From CAYJLF01 sp964371055 (GTDB lineage: Bacteria > Eisenbacteria > RBG-16-71-46 > CAIMUX01), in the NCBI GenBank assembly GCA_964371055.1, contig CAYJLF010000009.1, positions 62,001 to 126,000 on the forward strand: a stretch of 64,000 bases of DNA, written 5' to 3'. Under the pieces are notes generated by a model. It did not search any database and had not been told where the DNA came from. It saw only the letters and a program-made list of their open reading frames with translations. The position numbers and the translations under genes are program-made. Positions 25,664 to 34,352 of the stretch are shown in pieces (position 1 is the first letter of the stretch; each line of letters opens with the position of its first letter).

Positions 25664-26466
25664 GCGGACAGATCCATCACCACCGGCTCGGAGTCTGGCT
25701 CTCCTTCCTGGCGGCAGTCCTCCTCGCCGCGGCGGGCTGCGCGCGTGACTCGCGGGGGACGCTGGAACGGGTGCGCACGACCGGTGTCCTCCGGATCGGG
25801 ACCGACGCGACCTATCCGCCGTTCGATTTCGTCGACGCCCAAAGCGGCGAAGTCACCGGCTTCGACATCGACCTGGCCCGCGCGCTGGCGCGTGAGTTGG
25901 GCGTACGGGCCGAGTTCACGGTCGTCCCCTTCGATGGGATCATTGCTGGGCTGAAAGGGGGAAAGTACGACCTCGTGGCCTCTGCCATGACGATCACCCC
26001 CGAACGGGCCCGGGAGGTCGCTTTCTCCGATCCGTACGTGGTGGCCGGACAGTCGGTGGTGGTGCGACGGGGCGCCCCCGGCGAGCCCGATCCGCCGGAG
26101 GCTCCGCTCACCCGATCCGGACGTCGGATCGGCTGCCAGCTTGGCACCACCGGGGAGCTGGAAGCCCGCAAGATCCCCGGGGCGGACGTCGTCAGCTTCG
26201 ATGCGATCGGTGCGGCCTTCCGTGATCTCGAGAACGGGAACCTGGACGCGGTCATCGCCGACACGCCGACCGCGCGGATCTTCATCCGGGATCACGCGAC
26301 TCTGGCCCTGGCGGGCGACCCGCTCACCCGCGAGGAGTTCGGCCTGGCGATGCGACCGGCAGACCAGGAGCTGCTCCGTGCGATCAACGAGGCGCTGCAG
26401 TCGCTGCGCGCCTCGGGCGAACTGTCACGGATCGAAGAGCGGTGGGGCATCGCCCCGGCGCGCTGA
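25660..26466 (+). CDS. Polar amino-acid ABC transporter substrate-binding lipoprotein
   Basis: 268 residues from the ATG at 25660, overlapping the previous stop by 4 bases. A signal peptide with lipobox LLAAAGC precedes the type-3 solute-binding fold: LRIGTDATYPPFDFVDAQSG, GFDIDLARALARELGV, VPFDGIIAGLKGGKYDLVAS, MTITPERAREVAFSDPY and DAVIADTPTA. The binding-site Asp and Arg motifs of the amino-acid family are present. It delivers substrate to the permease and ATPase encoded next. Exact specificity (glutamine, arginine, cystine or other) cannot be read from sequence alone. Confidence 0.92.
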   Translation: MSGQIHHHRLGVWLSFLAAVLLAAAGCARDSRGTLERVRTTGVLRIGTDATYPPFDFVDAQSGEVTGFDIDLARALARELGVRAEFTVVPFDGIIAGLKGGKYDLVASAMTITPERAREVAFSDPYVVAGQSVVVRRGAPGEPDPPEAPLTRSGRRIGCQLGTTGELEARKIPGADVVSFDAIGAAFRDLENGNLDAVIADTPTARIFIRDHATLALAGDPLTREEFGLAMRPADQELLRAINEALQSLRASGELSRIEERWGIAPAR

Positions 26467-26469
26467 GCC

Positions 26470-27123
26470 ATGGACCGCCAGTTCGAGATCCTGGCCGACA
26501 TCCTTCGCTTCGTCCTTCCGGCCGTCCCGGCCACCCTGCAGGTGACCCTCGTCTCCTTCGCGCTCGCCCTCATGCTGGGCACGGGCCTCGGGATCCTGCG
26601 CATCTCCCGGCGACGCCCCTGGACCTGGGTCGGACGCGCGTGGGTCGATGGCATCCGCGGCGTGCCGCTTCTGGTCTTGATCTTCTTCATCTACTTCGGG
26701 CTCGGCCGCCTGTTGCACCTGCCTCAGTTCCTCGCCGGCGTGCTGGCGATCGGCATCTGCTACAGCGCCTTCGTCGGCGAAACGATCCGCGCCGGCATCC
26801 AGGCGGTGCCCCGGGGTCAGTGGGAGGCGGCCCGCTCGCTGGGGCTGAGCCACGGACGGACGCTGCGCCACGTCATCCTGCCGCAGGCGACGCGGATCGT
26901 GATCCCCCCGATCGTCAATGACTTCATCGCCTGCCTGAAGGACTCGTCGCTGGTATCGATCGTCGGGCTGCGCGAGCTGACCCGGGCCGGCCGCGAGTAT
27001 TCATCCAGTACCTTCCTCGACTTCCAGACCTGGCTGGTGGTGGGCCTGCTCTACCTCATCATGACGCTGGCCCTGTCGCGACTCTCCGCCGTCCTCGAAG
27101 CGCGGCTCCGGAGGGCTGGATGA
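26470..27123 (+). CDS. Amino-acid ABC transporter permease (HisM/GlnP family)
   Basis: 217 residues with about five membrane helices. The family N-terminal signature is visible (LPAVPATLQVTLVSFALALM). The EAA loop contacting the ATPase reads WEAARSLGLSHGRTLRHVIL, followed by PQATRIVIPPIVNDFIACLKDSSL, typical of polar amino-acid permeases. It starts 3 bases after the binding protein and overlaps the ATPase gene by 4 bases. A homodimer is expected, as only one permease is encoded. Confidence 0.95.
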   Translation: MDRQFEILADILRFVLPAVPATLQVTLVSFALALMLGTGLGILRISRRRPWTWVGRAWVDGIRGVPLLVLIFFIYFGLGRLLHLPQFLAGVLAIGICYSAFVGETIRAGIQAVPRGQWEAARSLGLSHGRTLRHVILPQATRIVIPPIVNDFIACLKDSSLVSIVGLRELTRAGREYSSSTFLDFQTWLVVGLLYLIMTLALSRLSAVLEARLRRAG

Positions 27124-27842
27124 TCCGGTTGGAGCGGGTCACGTGCCGCTTCGGCGCCGTGACGGCGGTGCGCCAGGTCTCGTTCTCCGTTCCTCCGGCT
27201 ACCGTGACCGTGCTGATTGGTCCCTCGGGCTCGGGCAAGAGCACCGTGCTGCGGCTGATCAACGGCCTGGAGCGGATGGATGAGGGTTCGGTCTGGCTCG
27301 ACGGGATTCCCCTCGACCGCGAGGCGAAGACGATCGATGCGATCCGATCGGAGACCGGGATGGTCTTCCAGCAGTTCAACCTCTTTCCGCACTTGGCGGT
27401 AGTGGAGAACCTGACCTTGGCGCCCCGGATCGTGCGGGGCCGGGCCCGCGAGGAGGCCGAACAGGACGCCCGGCAACTTCTCGCCAAAGTCGGGCTGGCG
27501 GGGAAGGAGACCCGCTACCCGAGTCAGCTCTCCGGCGGCGAGCAGCAGCGCGTGGCGATCGCCCGGGCCCTCTGCATGAAGCCGAAGGTCATGCTGTTCG
27601 ACGAACCGACCTCCTCGCTCGACCCGGAGATGATCCGCGAAGTGCTCGAAGTGATGCGGGGGCTGGCCTCCGAGGGGATGACGATGGTCGTGGCGACGCA
27701 CGAGATGGGATTCGCCCGCGAGGTCGCCCAACAGGTGGTGGTGCTGGACCAGGGGGCGGTCGTCGAGATCGGCCCTCCGGCGCGCATCTTCGAATCACCC
27801 CGGGAGGCGCGGACCAGGGAGTTCCTGGCGCGGGTACTCTGA
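27120..27842 (+). CDS. Amino-acid ABC transporter ATP-binding protein (GlnQ/HisP family)
   Basis: 240 residues. Walker A GPSGSGKSTVLRLINGLE lies near 34, the Q-loop at MVFQQFNLFPHLAVVENLTL, the signature at SQLSGGEQQRVAIARAL, Walker B at VMLFDEPTSSLDPEM and the H-loop at MVVATHEMGFAREVA. The FNLFPH segment is typical of the polar amino-acid subfamily. It ends the operon; a 147-base gap follows before the STAS gene. All nucleotide-binding motifs are intact. Confidence 0.96.
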   Translation: MIRLERVTCRFGAVTAVRQVSFSVPPATVTVLIGPSGSGKSTVLRLINGLERMDEGSVWLDGIPLDREAKTIDAIRSETGMVFQQFNLFPHLAVVENLTLAPRIVRGRAREEAEQDARQLLAKVGLAGKETRYPSQLSGGEQQRVAIARALCMKPKVMLFDEPTSSLDPEMIREVLEVMRGLASEGMTMVVATHEMGFAREVAQQVVVLDQGAVVEIGPPARIFESPREARTREFLARVL

Positions 27843-27989
27843 CGGGCCTGAGGGGGGGCCGGGCGGGGGAGCCGGAACGAGCGCATCCGCCTCTCCCGGA
27901 CGCGAAGACGACGGCCCACGCAGGACGCGCCGTCCGGTATCATGATCCGCCGGGTCGTGGTCCTGGCCCGACGGAGGAGAACCATCAGC

Positions 27990-28343
27990 ATGGACAGCCG
28001 GATGCGGGACGGGATCCTGATCCTGACTCCGAACAGGATCCCGGACGGAGTCAGCAAGGCGGTCGACTTCGAGGAAGCGATCTCCGAGGCGCTCTTGCGG
28101 GGCGACGCGCGGATCGTCATCGATCTCCAGTTCGTCAACTACGCCAACAGCAGCGGGCTGGGTGCGCTCGTCCAGGCGCACCTGAAAGCCCAGGAACTGG
28201 GCGGCGGCATGGTCCTCGTCCATGTCTCGAAACGGATCGCCAACGTGCTCGACATCACGAAGCTCTCGATGGTCTTCGTCATCGCCGAGACGGAAGAAGA
28301 GGCGATCGCGAAGCTGCGGGAGCCCCCACCCCCAGCCGGCTGA
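27990..28343 (+). CDS. STAS-domain anti-sigma factor antagonist
   Basis: 117 residues from the ATG at 27990, with ACGGAGGAG about 10 bases upstream; the frame continues upstream to 27942 but without a good site. The STAS fold reads ARIVIDLQFVNYANSSGLGAL, where S54 or S55 is the expected phosphorylation site of the NSSGLG loop; the usual Asp before the serines is Asn here. No partner kinase or sigma factor lies nearby. Its 3' end overlaps the convergent symporter gene by 65 bases. Likely a partner-switching regulator of unknown pathway. Confidence 0.85.
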   Translation: MDSRMRDGILILTPNRIPDGVSKAVDFEEAISEALLRGDARIVIDLQFVNYANSSGLGALVQAHLKAQELGGGMVLVHVSKRIANVLDITKLSMVFVIAETEEEAIAKLREPPPPAG

Positions 28344-29757
28344 TGAGGATCGCCGCGGCGAAGGCGAGCACGAACGACGCCGCCTTGAGGTCGAGCAGGG
28401 CCTGCAGGGCGGCGAAGTTCTTCCAGAGGATCGTGCTGACCATCCCCGTCAGCATCCCCGCGATGACCCCGCCGCGGGTGAGCCCTTTCCACCACAAGGC
28501 GAGCAAAATGACCGGGCCGAACGAGGATCCCAGCCCCGCCCAGGCGTAGGAGACCATTTCGTAGATCAGCTTCTGGCTGGTCAGGGCGAGAATGAAGGCA
28601 ACGACCGAGATCCCGAGGGTGACGAGGCGGCTCATCGTCACCAGGCGGGCGGGCGGCTCCGCCGCGCGGCCGCGCCGAAGGAGTTTGACGTAGACATCCT
28701 GGACGACCGCCGAGCTGACGACCATCAACTGGCTGTCGGCGGTCGACATCATGGCAGCCACCGCCCCCGAGATCATGATCCCCGCCAGCCAGGCCGGCAT
28801 CAGGGCCTTCGCCAGCAGGGGCATGACCTGATCCGGATCGGCTACCGACGGGCCGAGGATCCCCACGGCGGTGAGTCCGATGAAGACGGCGCCCCAGTAG
28901 GCGACAAGAACCCAGGAGAGCGCGATCAGCCGTCCTGCGCGGATATCGCGCGGTCGCCGCACCGCCATGTAACGGACGAGGAGATGCGGCTGTCCAAAGT
29001 ATCCCAGGCCCCAGGACAGCCCGCCGATCATTACGCCGAAAAGGAAGGCGCGCCCCGTCTTCCCGGCGTCCATGGTGAGGAACTCGGGGCCTCGGGCGGC
29101 GAGGGTCGAGGTGAATCCCTCGGCGCCGAGATGTAGGAAGGCGACCGCCGGAAGCACCACCGCGACGATTGCCATGAGGATTCCCTGGAAGAGGTCGGTC
29201 CACGCAACCGCGAGGAAGCCACCCAGCGCGGTGTAGAGAACGACGATGCCGGCGCCGAGCGCCATCGCGGGGAGCAGATCGATCCCGAACGCGGCGTTCA
29301 GGATCTTCCCACCGCCAACGAACTGCGCCGCCAGGTAGGTGGTGTAGAAGAAGGCGACAATGGCGGTCGCGACAATCCGCAGGGCCGGACCGGTGCGGGG
29401 AAAGCGCGACTCCAGGAAGTCGGGGATCGTGAGGGAGTCGCTTTCCGCGGTCTGTCGGCGAAGCCGGTAGGCGACGAGACTCCAGGATCCGAGGATTCCG
29501 AAGGCAATTCCGATCACGGACCAGAACTCTCGGAACCCCACCGCATAGGCGGCGCCGGGCAGGCCGAGCAGGAACCATGCGCTCTCGCCGCTGGCGCGTT
29601 CACTGATGGCGGCGACCCACGGGCCGAGGCGCCGGCCGCCGAGGACAAAGTCGTCGAGCGAACGCATGTAACGGACCGTGGTGAACCCGACCACGATCAT
29701 CAGCACGAGGTACCCACCGAAACCGATCAGCAGCGGCCACTCTATCGCGCCGGTCAT
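28279..29757 (-). CDS. Sodium:solute symporter (SSS family, PutP-like)
   Basis: 492 residues, about 13 membrane helices. Family motifs: YMRSLDDFVLGGRRLGPWVA and SGESAWFLLGLPGAAY near the start, GGFLAVAWTDLFQGILM for the Na+ site region, and YFGQPHLLVRYMAVR, AAMMSTADSQLMVVSSAVVQD in the core. It resembles PutP, which imports proline with Na+, but the substrate is unproven. Its ATG overlaps the stop of a 34-codon membrane peptide (ATGA at 29754-29757), so translation is coupled. The last 65 bases overlap the convergent STAS gene. Confidence 0.93.
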   Translation of the reverse strand: MTGAIEWPLLIGFGGYLVLMIVVGFTTVRYMRSLDDFVLGGRRLGPWVAAISERASGESAWFLLGLPGAAYAVGFREFWSVIGIAFGILGSWSLVAYRLRRQTAESDSLTIPDFLESRFPRTGPALRIVATAIVAFFYTTYLAAQFVGGGKILNAAFGIDLLPAMALGAGIVVLYTALGGFLAVAWTDLFQGILMAIVAVVLPAVAFLHLGAEGFTSTLAARGPEFLTMDAGKTGRAFLFGVMIGGLSWGLGYFGQPHLLVRYMAVRRPRDIRAGRLIALSWVLVAYWGAVFIGLTAVGILGPSVADPDQVMPLLAKALMPAWLAGIMISGAVAAMMSTADSQLMVVSSAVVQDVYVKLLRRGRAAEPPARLVTMSRLVTLGISVVAFILALTSQKLIYEMVSYAWAGLGSSFGPVILLALWWKGLTRGGVIAGMLTGMVSTILWKNFAALQALLDLKAASFVLAFAAAILISRLGVGAPAASRSPLLPSRR

Positions 29758-29858
29758 GCGTCATCCCCTCCGCGCGCGGTCACGAGGTGGACGATGACGG
29801 TCAGGATCAGGAGCAGGAGCCAGGAACCGAAGACGATCACCAGGGTCAGCAAAGGCAT
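29754..29858 (-). CDS. 34-aa membrane peptide coupled to the symporter
   Basis: Too short for normal gene calling. The ATG at 29858 has a strong GGGAGGA Shine-Dalgarno 7 bases upstream. The peptide is one hydrophobic helix (MPLLTLVIVFGSWLLLLILT, then VIVHLV) with a short TARGGDDA tail. Its TGA shares bases with the symporter ATG, the classic coupling arrangement. Similar tiny proteins preceding SSS transporters have been annotated as symporter small accessory proteins; I rely on memory for this. It may be a transporter subunit. Confidence 0.75.
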   Translation of the reverse strand: MPLLTLVIVFGSWLLLLILTVIVHLVTARGGDDA

Positions 29859-29876
29859 CGGTGTATCCTCCCGGGG

Positions 29877-30623
29877 CTACGCCCCCGACGCCGGCACCAT
29901 CCGACGCAGGAGGCGGATCATCCGACGGAGTGCCTCGGCCGGGATCGTATGCGGGCCGTCGAAAGGAAGGAAGTCCACCACCAGTCCCGCCTCCACGAGG
30001 AGATCTCGCAGACTCTCGGCAGCCGCGAACGAGAGGAGTGTATCCTGGCGACCGTGGGTGAGAAGGACCGGCAAGCCCCGCCGGGCCGGCGCCGCGGCGC
30101 GCCACCGATCCTCCGCCAGCAGGGTCGCTGAAAAGGCGCAGAGGGCGGCCGGACTCTCGGGAAGGTGAAGCGCGGTGTCGAGAGCCAGCATCGCACCTTG
30201 GGAGAATCCGGCGAGCATGATGCGACCCAAGGGGAGTCCTTCGCGTGTCTGAAGCTCCTCGAGAAGCGCTTCGATCTGGGCGCGCGCCGCCGGAAGCTCG
30301 GGTGGATCCTGCCGGCGGATGTCGAGGGGACTCAGGCCCGCGGCGGCCGCTTCGAGCACACGCTCATCGAGCGGCCACCAGGCGCGAGCTGCGAAGAGAC
30401 CCTGGCCTCCGAGGACGAGGGGCGCCGCCGGAAAGACGAAGCGAATAAGTGCGCCAAGGACGGGATCGTCCTCTGCGATCTGGTGTCCGATCGGCACGAG
30501 GTCATCACCAGGCGCCCCGTACCCATGGCAGAGCACCACCGCGAGAGCGGGTCGGGGGTGTGACCCGGTCGGTCCGCCGACAATGCTGCAATCCAGGCCG
30601 CCCAGAACCTCTCGTACCGTCAT
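29877..30623 (-). CDS. Alpha/beta-hydrolase, phospholipase/carboxylesterase family
   Basis: 248 residues. The nucleophile elbow is GFSQGAML with Ser141; the acid is Asp194 (HGRQDTLL) and the base His225 (FDGPHTIP). VVLCHGYGAPGDDLVPIG supplies the oxyanion hole, and FPAAPL is typical of the YpfH/carboxylesterase-2 subfamily. No signal peptide is apparent, so it is cytoplasmic. It lies 18 bases upstream of the symporter micropeptide and may form an operon with it. Substrate unknown (small esters or lysophospholipids are usual for the family). Confidence 0.88.
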   Translation of the reverse strand: MTVREVLGGLDCSIVGGPTGSHPRPALAVVLCHGYGAPGDDLVPIGHQIAEDDPVLGALIRFVFPAAPLVLGGQGLFAARAWWPLDERVLEAAAAGLSPLDIRRQDPPELPAARAQIEALLEELQTREGLPLGRIMLAGFSQGAMLALDTALHLPESPAALCAFSATLLAEDRWRAAAPARRGLPVLLTHGRQDTLLSFAAAESLRDLLVEAGLVVDFLPFDGPHTIPAEALRRMIRLLRRMVPASGA

Positions 30624-30721
30624 CTCCTCCCCCTCCTGGTTCCCCTCATGGTTTCAGAACCCGGGACTGTCCGCCGCCAACGCGACCGCACTCGGGCCAT
30701 CCGGCACTCCTCGATCGCGAC

Positions 30722-31495
30722 TCACGCCCCCTCCGCGAAGAGCTTCCGGTCTACCCACCACGTTCTCCCGCAACGCGGACAGAAGACCTCAACCCGGTCT
30801 TCCGAAAGAAAGAGCTCGTCCGGATTCTCCCGGTAGATCGTGCGGACGGCGGAGAGGATCTTGCCGAGCGTGCAGCCGCACTCGAAGCGAAATCGACGAT
30901 CGTCCAGCGGCGCGGCGGAGCCAAACGCGGACCGAGCCTCGTCGGCCCCGAGGTCCTGGAGCCAGCCCCGGTCCACCCCGGGCAACCCCAGAACCATGAT
31001 GGTCGCATCGTCCTCCGGCGCGAAGAAGCGGGCCGGATTCTGCTCGGAGCGGAGGTAGTACTGCTCGAAGATCGCGAGGAGGTCCCACCCTTGGACCTCC
31101 AGAGCGCTCGTGTGCGGCTCCTCCCGTCCCCGCAGGACCTGGACGTAGAGGCGATTCGACTCCTGGGGTTTGACCCCGTCCGTCATGACCCGGCCCGTGA
31201 CGGTGCCATCGGTGGCGCTCCCGGTGACGAAGAGGTTGGTCGGCGGCTTCTGGATGCTGACCGTCCAGGCCACGGTCTCGTTCCGCGGCCGGTTGGCGAG
31301 ATGCAGGGTCGCGGCGGCCAGGGCTTGTCGCATCATGATGGAGGACAGCCCATCCGGCTCCCCTCCCCAAAGGGTCGCGTGCCGAGCCCAGGCGTCGCCC
31401 AGGGCGCGGCAGTCCGCGGCTGCGATCATGATCGATCGGCTGTTGTCGATGCGGCGCACGACGCCGGCTTCGCCCGGCACGTTCGATGTCGGCAA
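30722..31495 (-). CDS. hslO: Redox-regulated chaperone Hsp33
   Basis: 257 residues from a TTG at 31495; an AGGGGAG site sits 6 bases upstream, and no ATG exists near the expected start. The C-terminal redox switch is intact: C206, C208, C239 and C242 (CGC, then CPRC) with a spacing of 30. The family motif LLAIFEQYYLRSEQNPARFF is present. Hsp33 releases zinc and unfolds its linker under oxidative stress to become an active holdase. The first 60 residues are less conserved. It is transcribed divergently from the TPM gene, with about 180 bases between. Confidence 0.88.
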   Translation of the reverse strand: MPTSNVPGEAGVVRRIDNSRSIMIAAADCRALGDAWARHATLWGGEPDGLSSIMMRQALAAATLHLANRPRNETVAWTVSIQKPPTNLFVTGSATDGTVTGRVMTDGVKPQESNRLYVQVLRGREEPHTSALEVQGWDLLAIFEQYYLRSEQNPARFFAPEDDATIMVLGLPGVDRGWLQDLGADEARSAFGSAAPLDDRRFRFECGCTLGKILSAVRTIYRENPDELFLSEDRVEVFCPRCGRTWWVDRKLFAEGA

Positions 31496-31673
31496 TCGTA
31501 TCTCCCCTCTGAAACCAAGTCTTCGCCCCCGGCCCGGATCCGGGGAACGATACCGGGCGGAACCACCCGGGGTCGACCGATTCTCTCTCCTGCTCACCTG
31601 GCCGGTTTTTGCTGATCGGGTCGGTCCCATGTGCGAGAGTTCGAGGGCGCATCGATGATCGAGGGAGGAATGG

Positions 31674-32534
31674 ATGCCTCATCGGGGAGACGCCCGCCTG
31701 GACCACGCAGCAGACAAGGTGCGGATTCGGTCCGCGACCGCCGTATGGCTCCTCTTCGCCGGACTCCTGCTCACGGCCGGGGTGAGCCAGGGCTTGCCCG
31801 GCGAACGCCAATTCCCCGAGGCGACCGGCTACGTCAACGATCTCGCCGGCGCGCTGGAGCCATCGATGCGCGCCCGTCTCGAAACGATGCTCGCCGAGGC
31901 CGACGAGCTCTTCGAGGTCCAGGTGGCCATCGTCGCGACCCGGGACATCGGCGATGAGGACCCCACCGAGTATGCCAACCTCCTCTACGAAGCCTGGGGC
32001 ATAGGCAACCGGAAGACCGATCGCGGGATCCTCGTGCTGGACCTGATTCGAGGTCCGGGTCGGAATTTCTACCGGATCGAAGTCGGATACGGACTGGAAG
32101 GGATACTCCCCGATGCGCGGGTCGCGCGCATCCGGGATCAGGCTCTCGCTTATCTGCGCGATGCCGAGGCCGATCCTTCCCGGCGGGGAGTCGCGTACGC
32201 GGCGACCGTCCGGGCCTTGTTGACACCGGTACTCGAGGAGCGGGGCGACAATCCGGCCCGACTGGACTCGCTGCTCGCGGGCGGTGGATTCTCGGTTCGT
32301 GAAGGGCGACCGGGGACGGAGCGGGCGATTCCGCTACCGGTCATCATCTTCCTGGTTGTCCTGTTCATGGTCCTTTCCAGCCGCAGCCGACGGGGCGGAA
32401 GGGTGCACGCCGGCGGCCCCTTCGGACCGTTCGGCGGAGGATTTGGCGGATTCGGTGGGGGTGGCGGTGGCGGCGGATTTGGAGGGTTCGGCGGAGGCTC
32501 GAGCGGGGGCGGAGGAGCGGGGGGGAGCTACTGA
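31674..32534 (+). CDS. TPM-domain membrane protein with Gly-rich C-terminus
   Basis: 286 residues, ATG with GGAGG 5 bases upstream. A signal peptide or membrane anchor (about 22-42) precedes the TPM domain (GYVNDLAGALEPSMRARLET, LFEVQVAIVATRDIGDEDP, EYANLLYEAWGIGNRKTDRG, GILPDARVARIRD). A second membrane helix (IPLPVIIFLVVLFMVLSS) leads to a long Gly/Phe repeat tail (GGFGGFGGGGGGGGFGG). TPM proteins are often paired with LemA, present three genes downstream. Function is unclear; it may take part in membrane protein quality control. Confidence 0.88.
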   Translation: MPHRGDARLDHAADKVRIRSATAVWLLFAGLLLTAGVSQGLPGERQFPEATGYVNDLAGALEPSMRARLETMLAEADELFEVQVAIVATRDIGDEDPTEYANLLYEAWGIGNRKTDRGILVLDLIRGPGRNFYRIEVGYGLEGILPDARVARIRDQALAYLRDAEADPSRRGVAYAATVRALLTPVLEERGDNPARLDSLLAGGGFSVREGRPGTERAIPLPVIIFLVVLFMVLSSRSRRGGRVHAGGPFGPFGGGFGGFGGGGGGGGFGGFGGGSSGGGGAGGSY

Positions 32535-32594
32535 AAGGGACCCTGCGCCCGGGCCGGTTCCCGAGGCGGTGGCGCGGACGGAGGCGAGGACAAG

Positions 32595-33308
32595 ATGGTC
32601 GATCATGACAAGGTCTTCAACGAGTTCACGGCGGAGGTCAGAATCCAGGCCGGCCCGGCCCTCAAGGCGGTCCTGGTCTACGGCAGTTCGCTCGGTGAGC
32701 ACTTCCGAGCGGGAGTGTCGGACTACAACTTCCTCCTGATCTGCGAACCGGTCGATCTCGACCTGCTGGATCGGCTGGCAGCCAAAATGGGAAAGTGGCG
32801 CCGCAGACGGATTGCCGCGCCGCTCGTGATGCGTCCGGAGTTCGTGCGCACCGCCCTCGACTCCTATCCTCTGGAGTTTCTCTCGATCGCCTCGCGCTAT
32901 CGTGTCCTGCACGGCGACGACCCACTCCGGGATCTCGAGTTTCATCGCGAGCATGTGCGGCTGCAGTGTGAGCGGGAGATCCGCTCCAAGCTGTTGCTCT
33001 TCCGTCGGGCCTACCTGGAGAGCGAGGGGGCCCCCAAACGGCTGAAACTCATCCTCGATCGCGGGCTGCCGTCCGTCGTGGCGATCGTTCGCGGATTGCT
33101 CTGGCTGAAAGGCGGACCCTGGAAGGCGGAGGGGAGCGCATTCTGGGAGGCAGCCCAGTCCCAGTTGGAGCTGCCGGTGGGTATGCTGCCATCGCTCCAG
33201 GAGACGCGGGGTACGCGCCGCGTGCCGGCTCGTGCCGTGGTGCGGCAGCAGTTCGGCGAGGTCGTCGACGGACTGGCCCGCCTGATGAACGAGGTCGACC
33301 GGTGGTGA
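32595..33308 (+). CDS. Nucleotidyltransferase-fold protein
   Basis: 237 residues. The minimal nucleotidyltransferase motif reads LVYGSSLGEHFRAGVSDYNF at about 28-48; the usual second acidic residue (GS...SDxD) is Asn here (SDYN), so catalysis is doubtful. A helical C-terminal half (EREIRSKLLLFRRAYLES) resembles HEPN-like partners. It lies 60 bases after the TPM gene and overlaps the YjbQ gene by 7 bases. I cannot assign a substrate. Confidence 0.7.
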   Translation: MVDHDKVFNEFTAEVRIQAGPALKAVLVYGSSLGEHFRAGVSDYNFLLICEPVDLDLLDRLAAKMGKWRRRRIAAPLVMRPEFVRTALDSYPLEFLSIASRYRVLHGDDPLRDLEFHREHVRLQCEREIRSKLLLFRRAYLESEGAPKRLKLILDRGLPSVVAIVRGLLWLKGGPWKAEGSAFWEAAQSQLELPVGMLPSLQETRGTRRVPARAVVRQQFGEVVDGLARLMNEVDRW

Positions 33309-33745
33309 AGGAGTTCGCGTTCGAGGTCCCAACCCGGTCGCGGCTCGAACTGGTCGACATCACGGAGCTGGTCCGGCGGGCGGTGCGCGAGAGTGGCGTC
33401 CAGAGCGGGATCTGCCATGCGTTTGTCGCGGGTGCGACGGCCGCGATCATCATCCACGAGGGGGATGATCCCGCGCTCAAGGACGACCTGCTCGACCTGC
33501 TCGCGCGCCTGATTCCGGAAGGGACGTGGCGTCATGACCGCGTCGACGACAATGGCGCGGCGCACCTCCGTTCTGCCTGGATCGGACCCTCGGAGACGAT
33601 GCCGGTTCGACGTGGAGACCTGGCGCTCGGAACCTGGCAACGGCTGTTCCTCTGCGAATTCGACGGGCCGAGACGGGCCCGGCCGATTGCTGTGACGGTC
33701 ATCGGGGCGACATCGATGACGAAATCAGACCAGGAAGGAGACTAA
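33302..33745 (+). CDS. YjbQ-family protein (UPF0047, secondary thiamine-phosphate synthase)
   Basis: 147 residues from a GTG that overlaps the previous stop. Conserved features: CHAFVAGATAAIIIHEGDDP, WRHDRVDDNGAAHLRSAWIG, PSETMPVRRGDLALGTWQRL and LCEFDGPRRARPIAVTVIG, with the metal-binding histidines H52, H81 and H91 visible by rough count. Members of this family show weak thiamine-phosphate synthase activity, but their physiological role is uncertain. It sits between the nucleotidyltransferase and lemA in a tight operon. Confidence 0.85.
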   Translation: MVKEFAFEVPTRSRLELVDITELVRRAVRESGVQSGICHAFVAGATAAIIIHEGDDPALKDDLLDLLARLIPEGTWRHDRVDDNGAAHLRSAWIGPSETMPVRRGDLALGTWQRLFLCEFDGPRRARPIAVTVIGATSMTKSDQEGD

Positions 33746-33751
33746 GGACCG

Positions 33752-34348
33752 ATGAAGAAAGGCACTCTGATCACGCTCGCGGTCATCATTCTCGTCGTTC
33801 TCATTGTCGGGGGCGGCCTCCGCGGGATGTACAACGGACTCGTCCAGGGGGATGAACAGGTCAAGACCGCCTGGTCCCAGGTCGAGAACCAACTCCAGCG
33901 CCGACTCGACCTGATTCCCAATCTGGTCAACACCGTCCGCGGGTACGCCTCCCACGAGCGGGAGACGTTGCAGGCGGTCACGGACGCGCGCTCCCGCGTG
34001 GCCGGAGCCGGTACGGTCGATGAGAAGATCAACGCGAACCAGGAGCTCTCGGGCGCGTTGGCCCGATTGCTCGTGGTGGTCGAGCAGTACCCCAACCTGA
34101 AGGCCGACGGATCGTTCCGGGATCTTCAGGCCCAGCTGGAGGGAACGGAGAACCGGATCTCGACCGAGCGGCGCCGTTACAATGAGACAGTCCAGGCGTA
34201 CAACATCAAGGTGCGGAGCTTCCCGACGGTTCTGCTGGCAGGTCTCTTCGGGTTCAAGCCGGCAAGTCAGTTCGAGGCGGTGGCCGGCGCCGACCAGGTT
34301 CCGGTCGTCGATTTCGGAAGCGGGGGCGAGGCCGAATCGGGCCGGTAG
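33752..34348 (+). CDS. lemA: LemA family protein
   Basis: 198 residues. One N-terminal membrane helix (LITLAVIILVVLIVGGGLRG), an amphipathic region (MYNGLVQGDEQVKTAWSQVE), then the helical LemA core (NQLQRRLDLIPNLVNTVRGY, RRYNETVQAYNIKVRSFP, NLKADGSFRDLQAQLEGTEN). It starts 6 bases after YjbQ with an AGGAAGGAGA-type Shine-Dalgarno. LemA usually pairs with TPM or an M48 peptidase; here two other genes stand between. Confidence 0.95.
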   Translation: MKKGTLITLAVIILVVLIVGGGLRGMYNGLVQGDEQVKTAWSQVENQLQRRLDLIPNLVNTVRGYASHERETLQAVTDARSRVAGAGTVDEKINANQELSGALARLLVVVEQYPNLKADGSFRDLQAQLEGTENRISTERRRYNETVQAYNIKVRSFPTVLLAGLFGFKPASQFEAVAGADQVPVVDFGSGGEAESGR

Positions 34349-34352
34349 GGGA

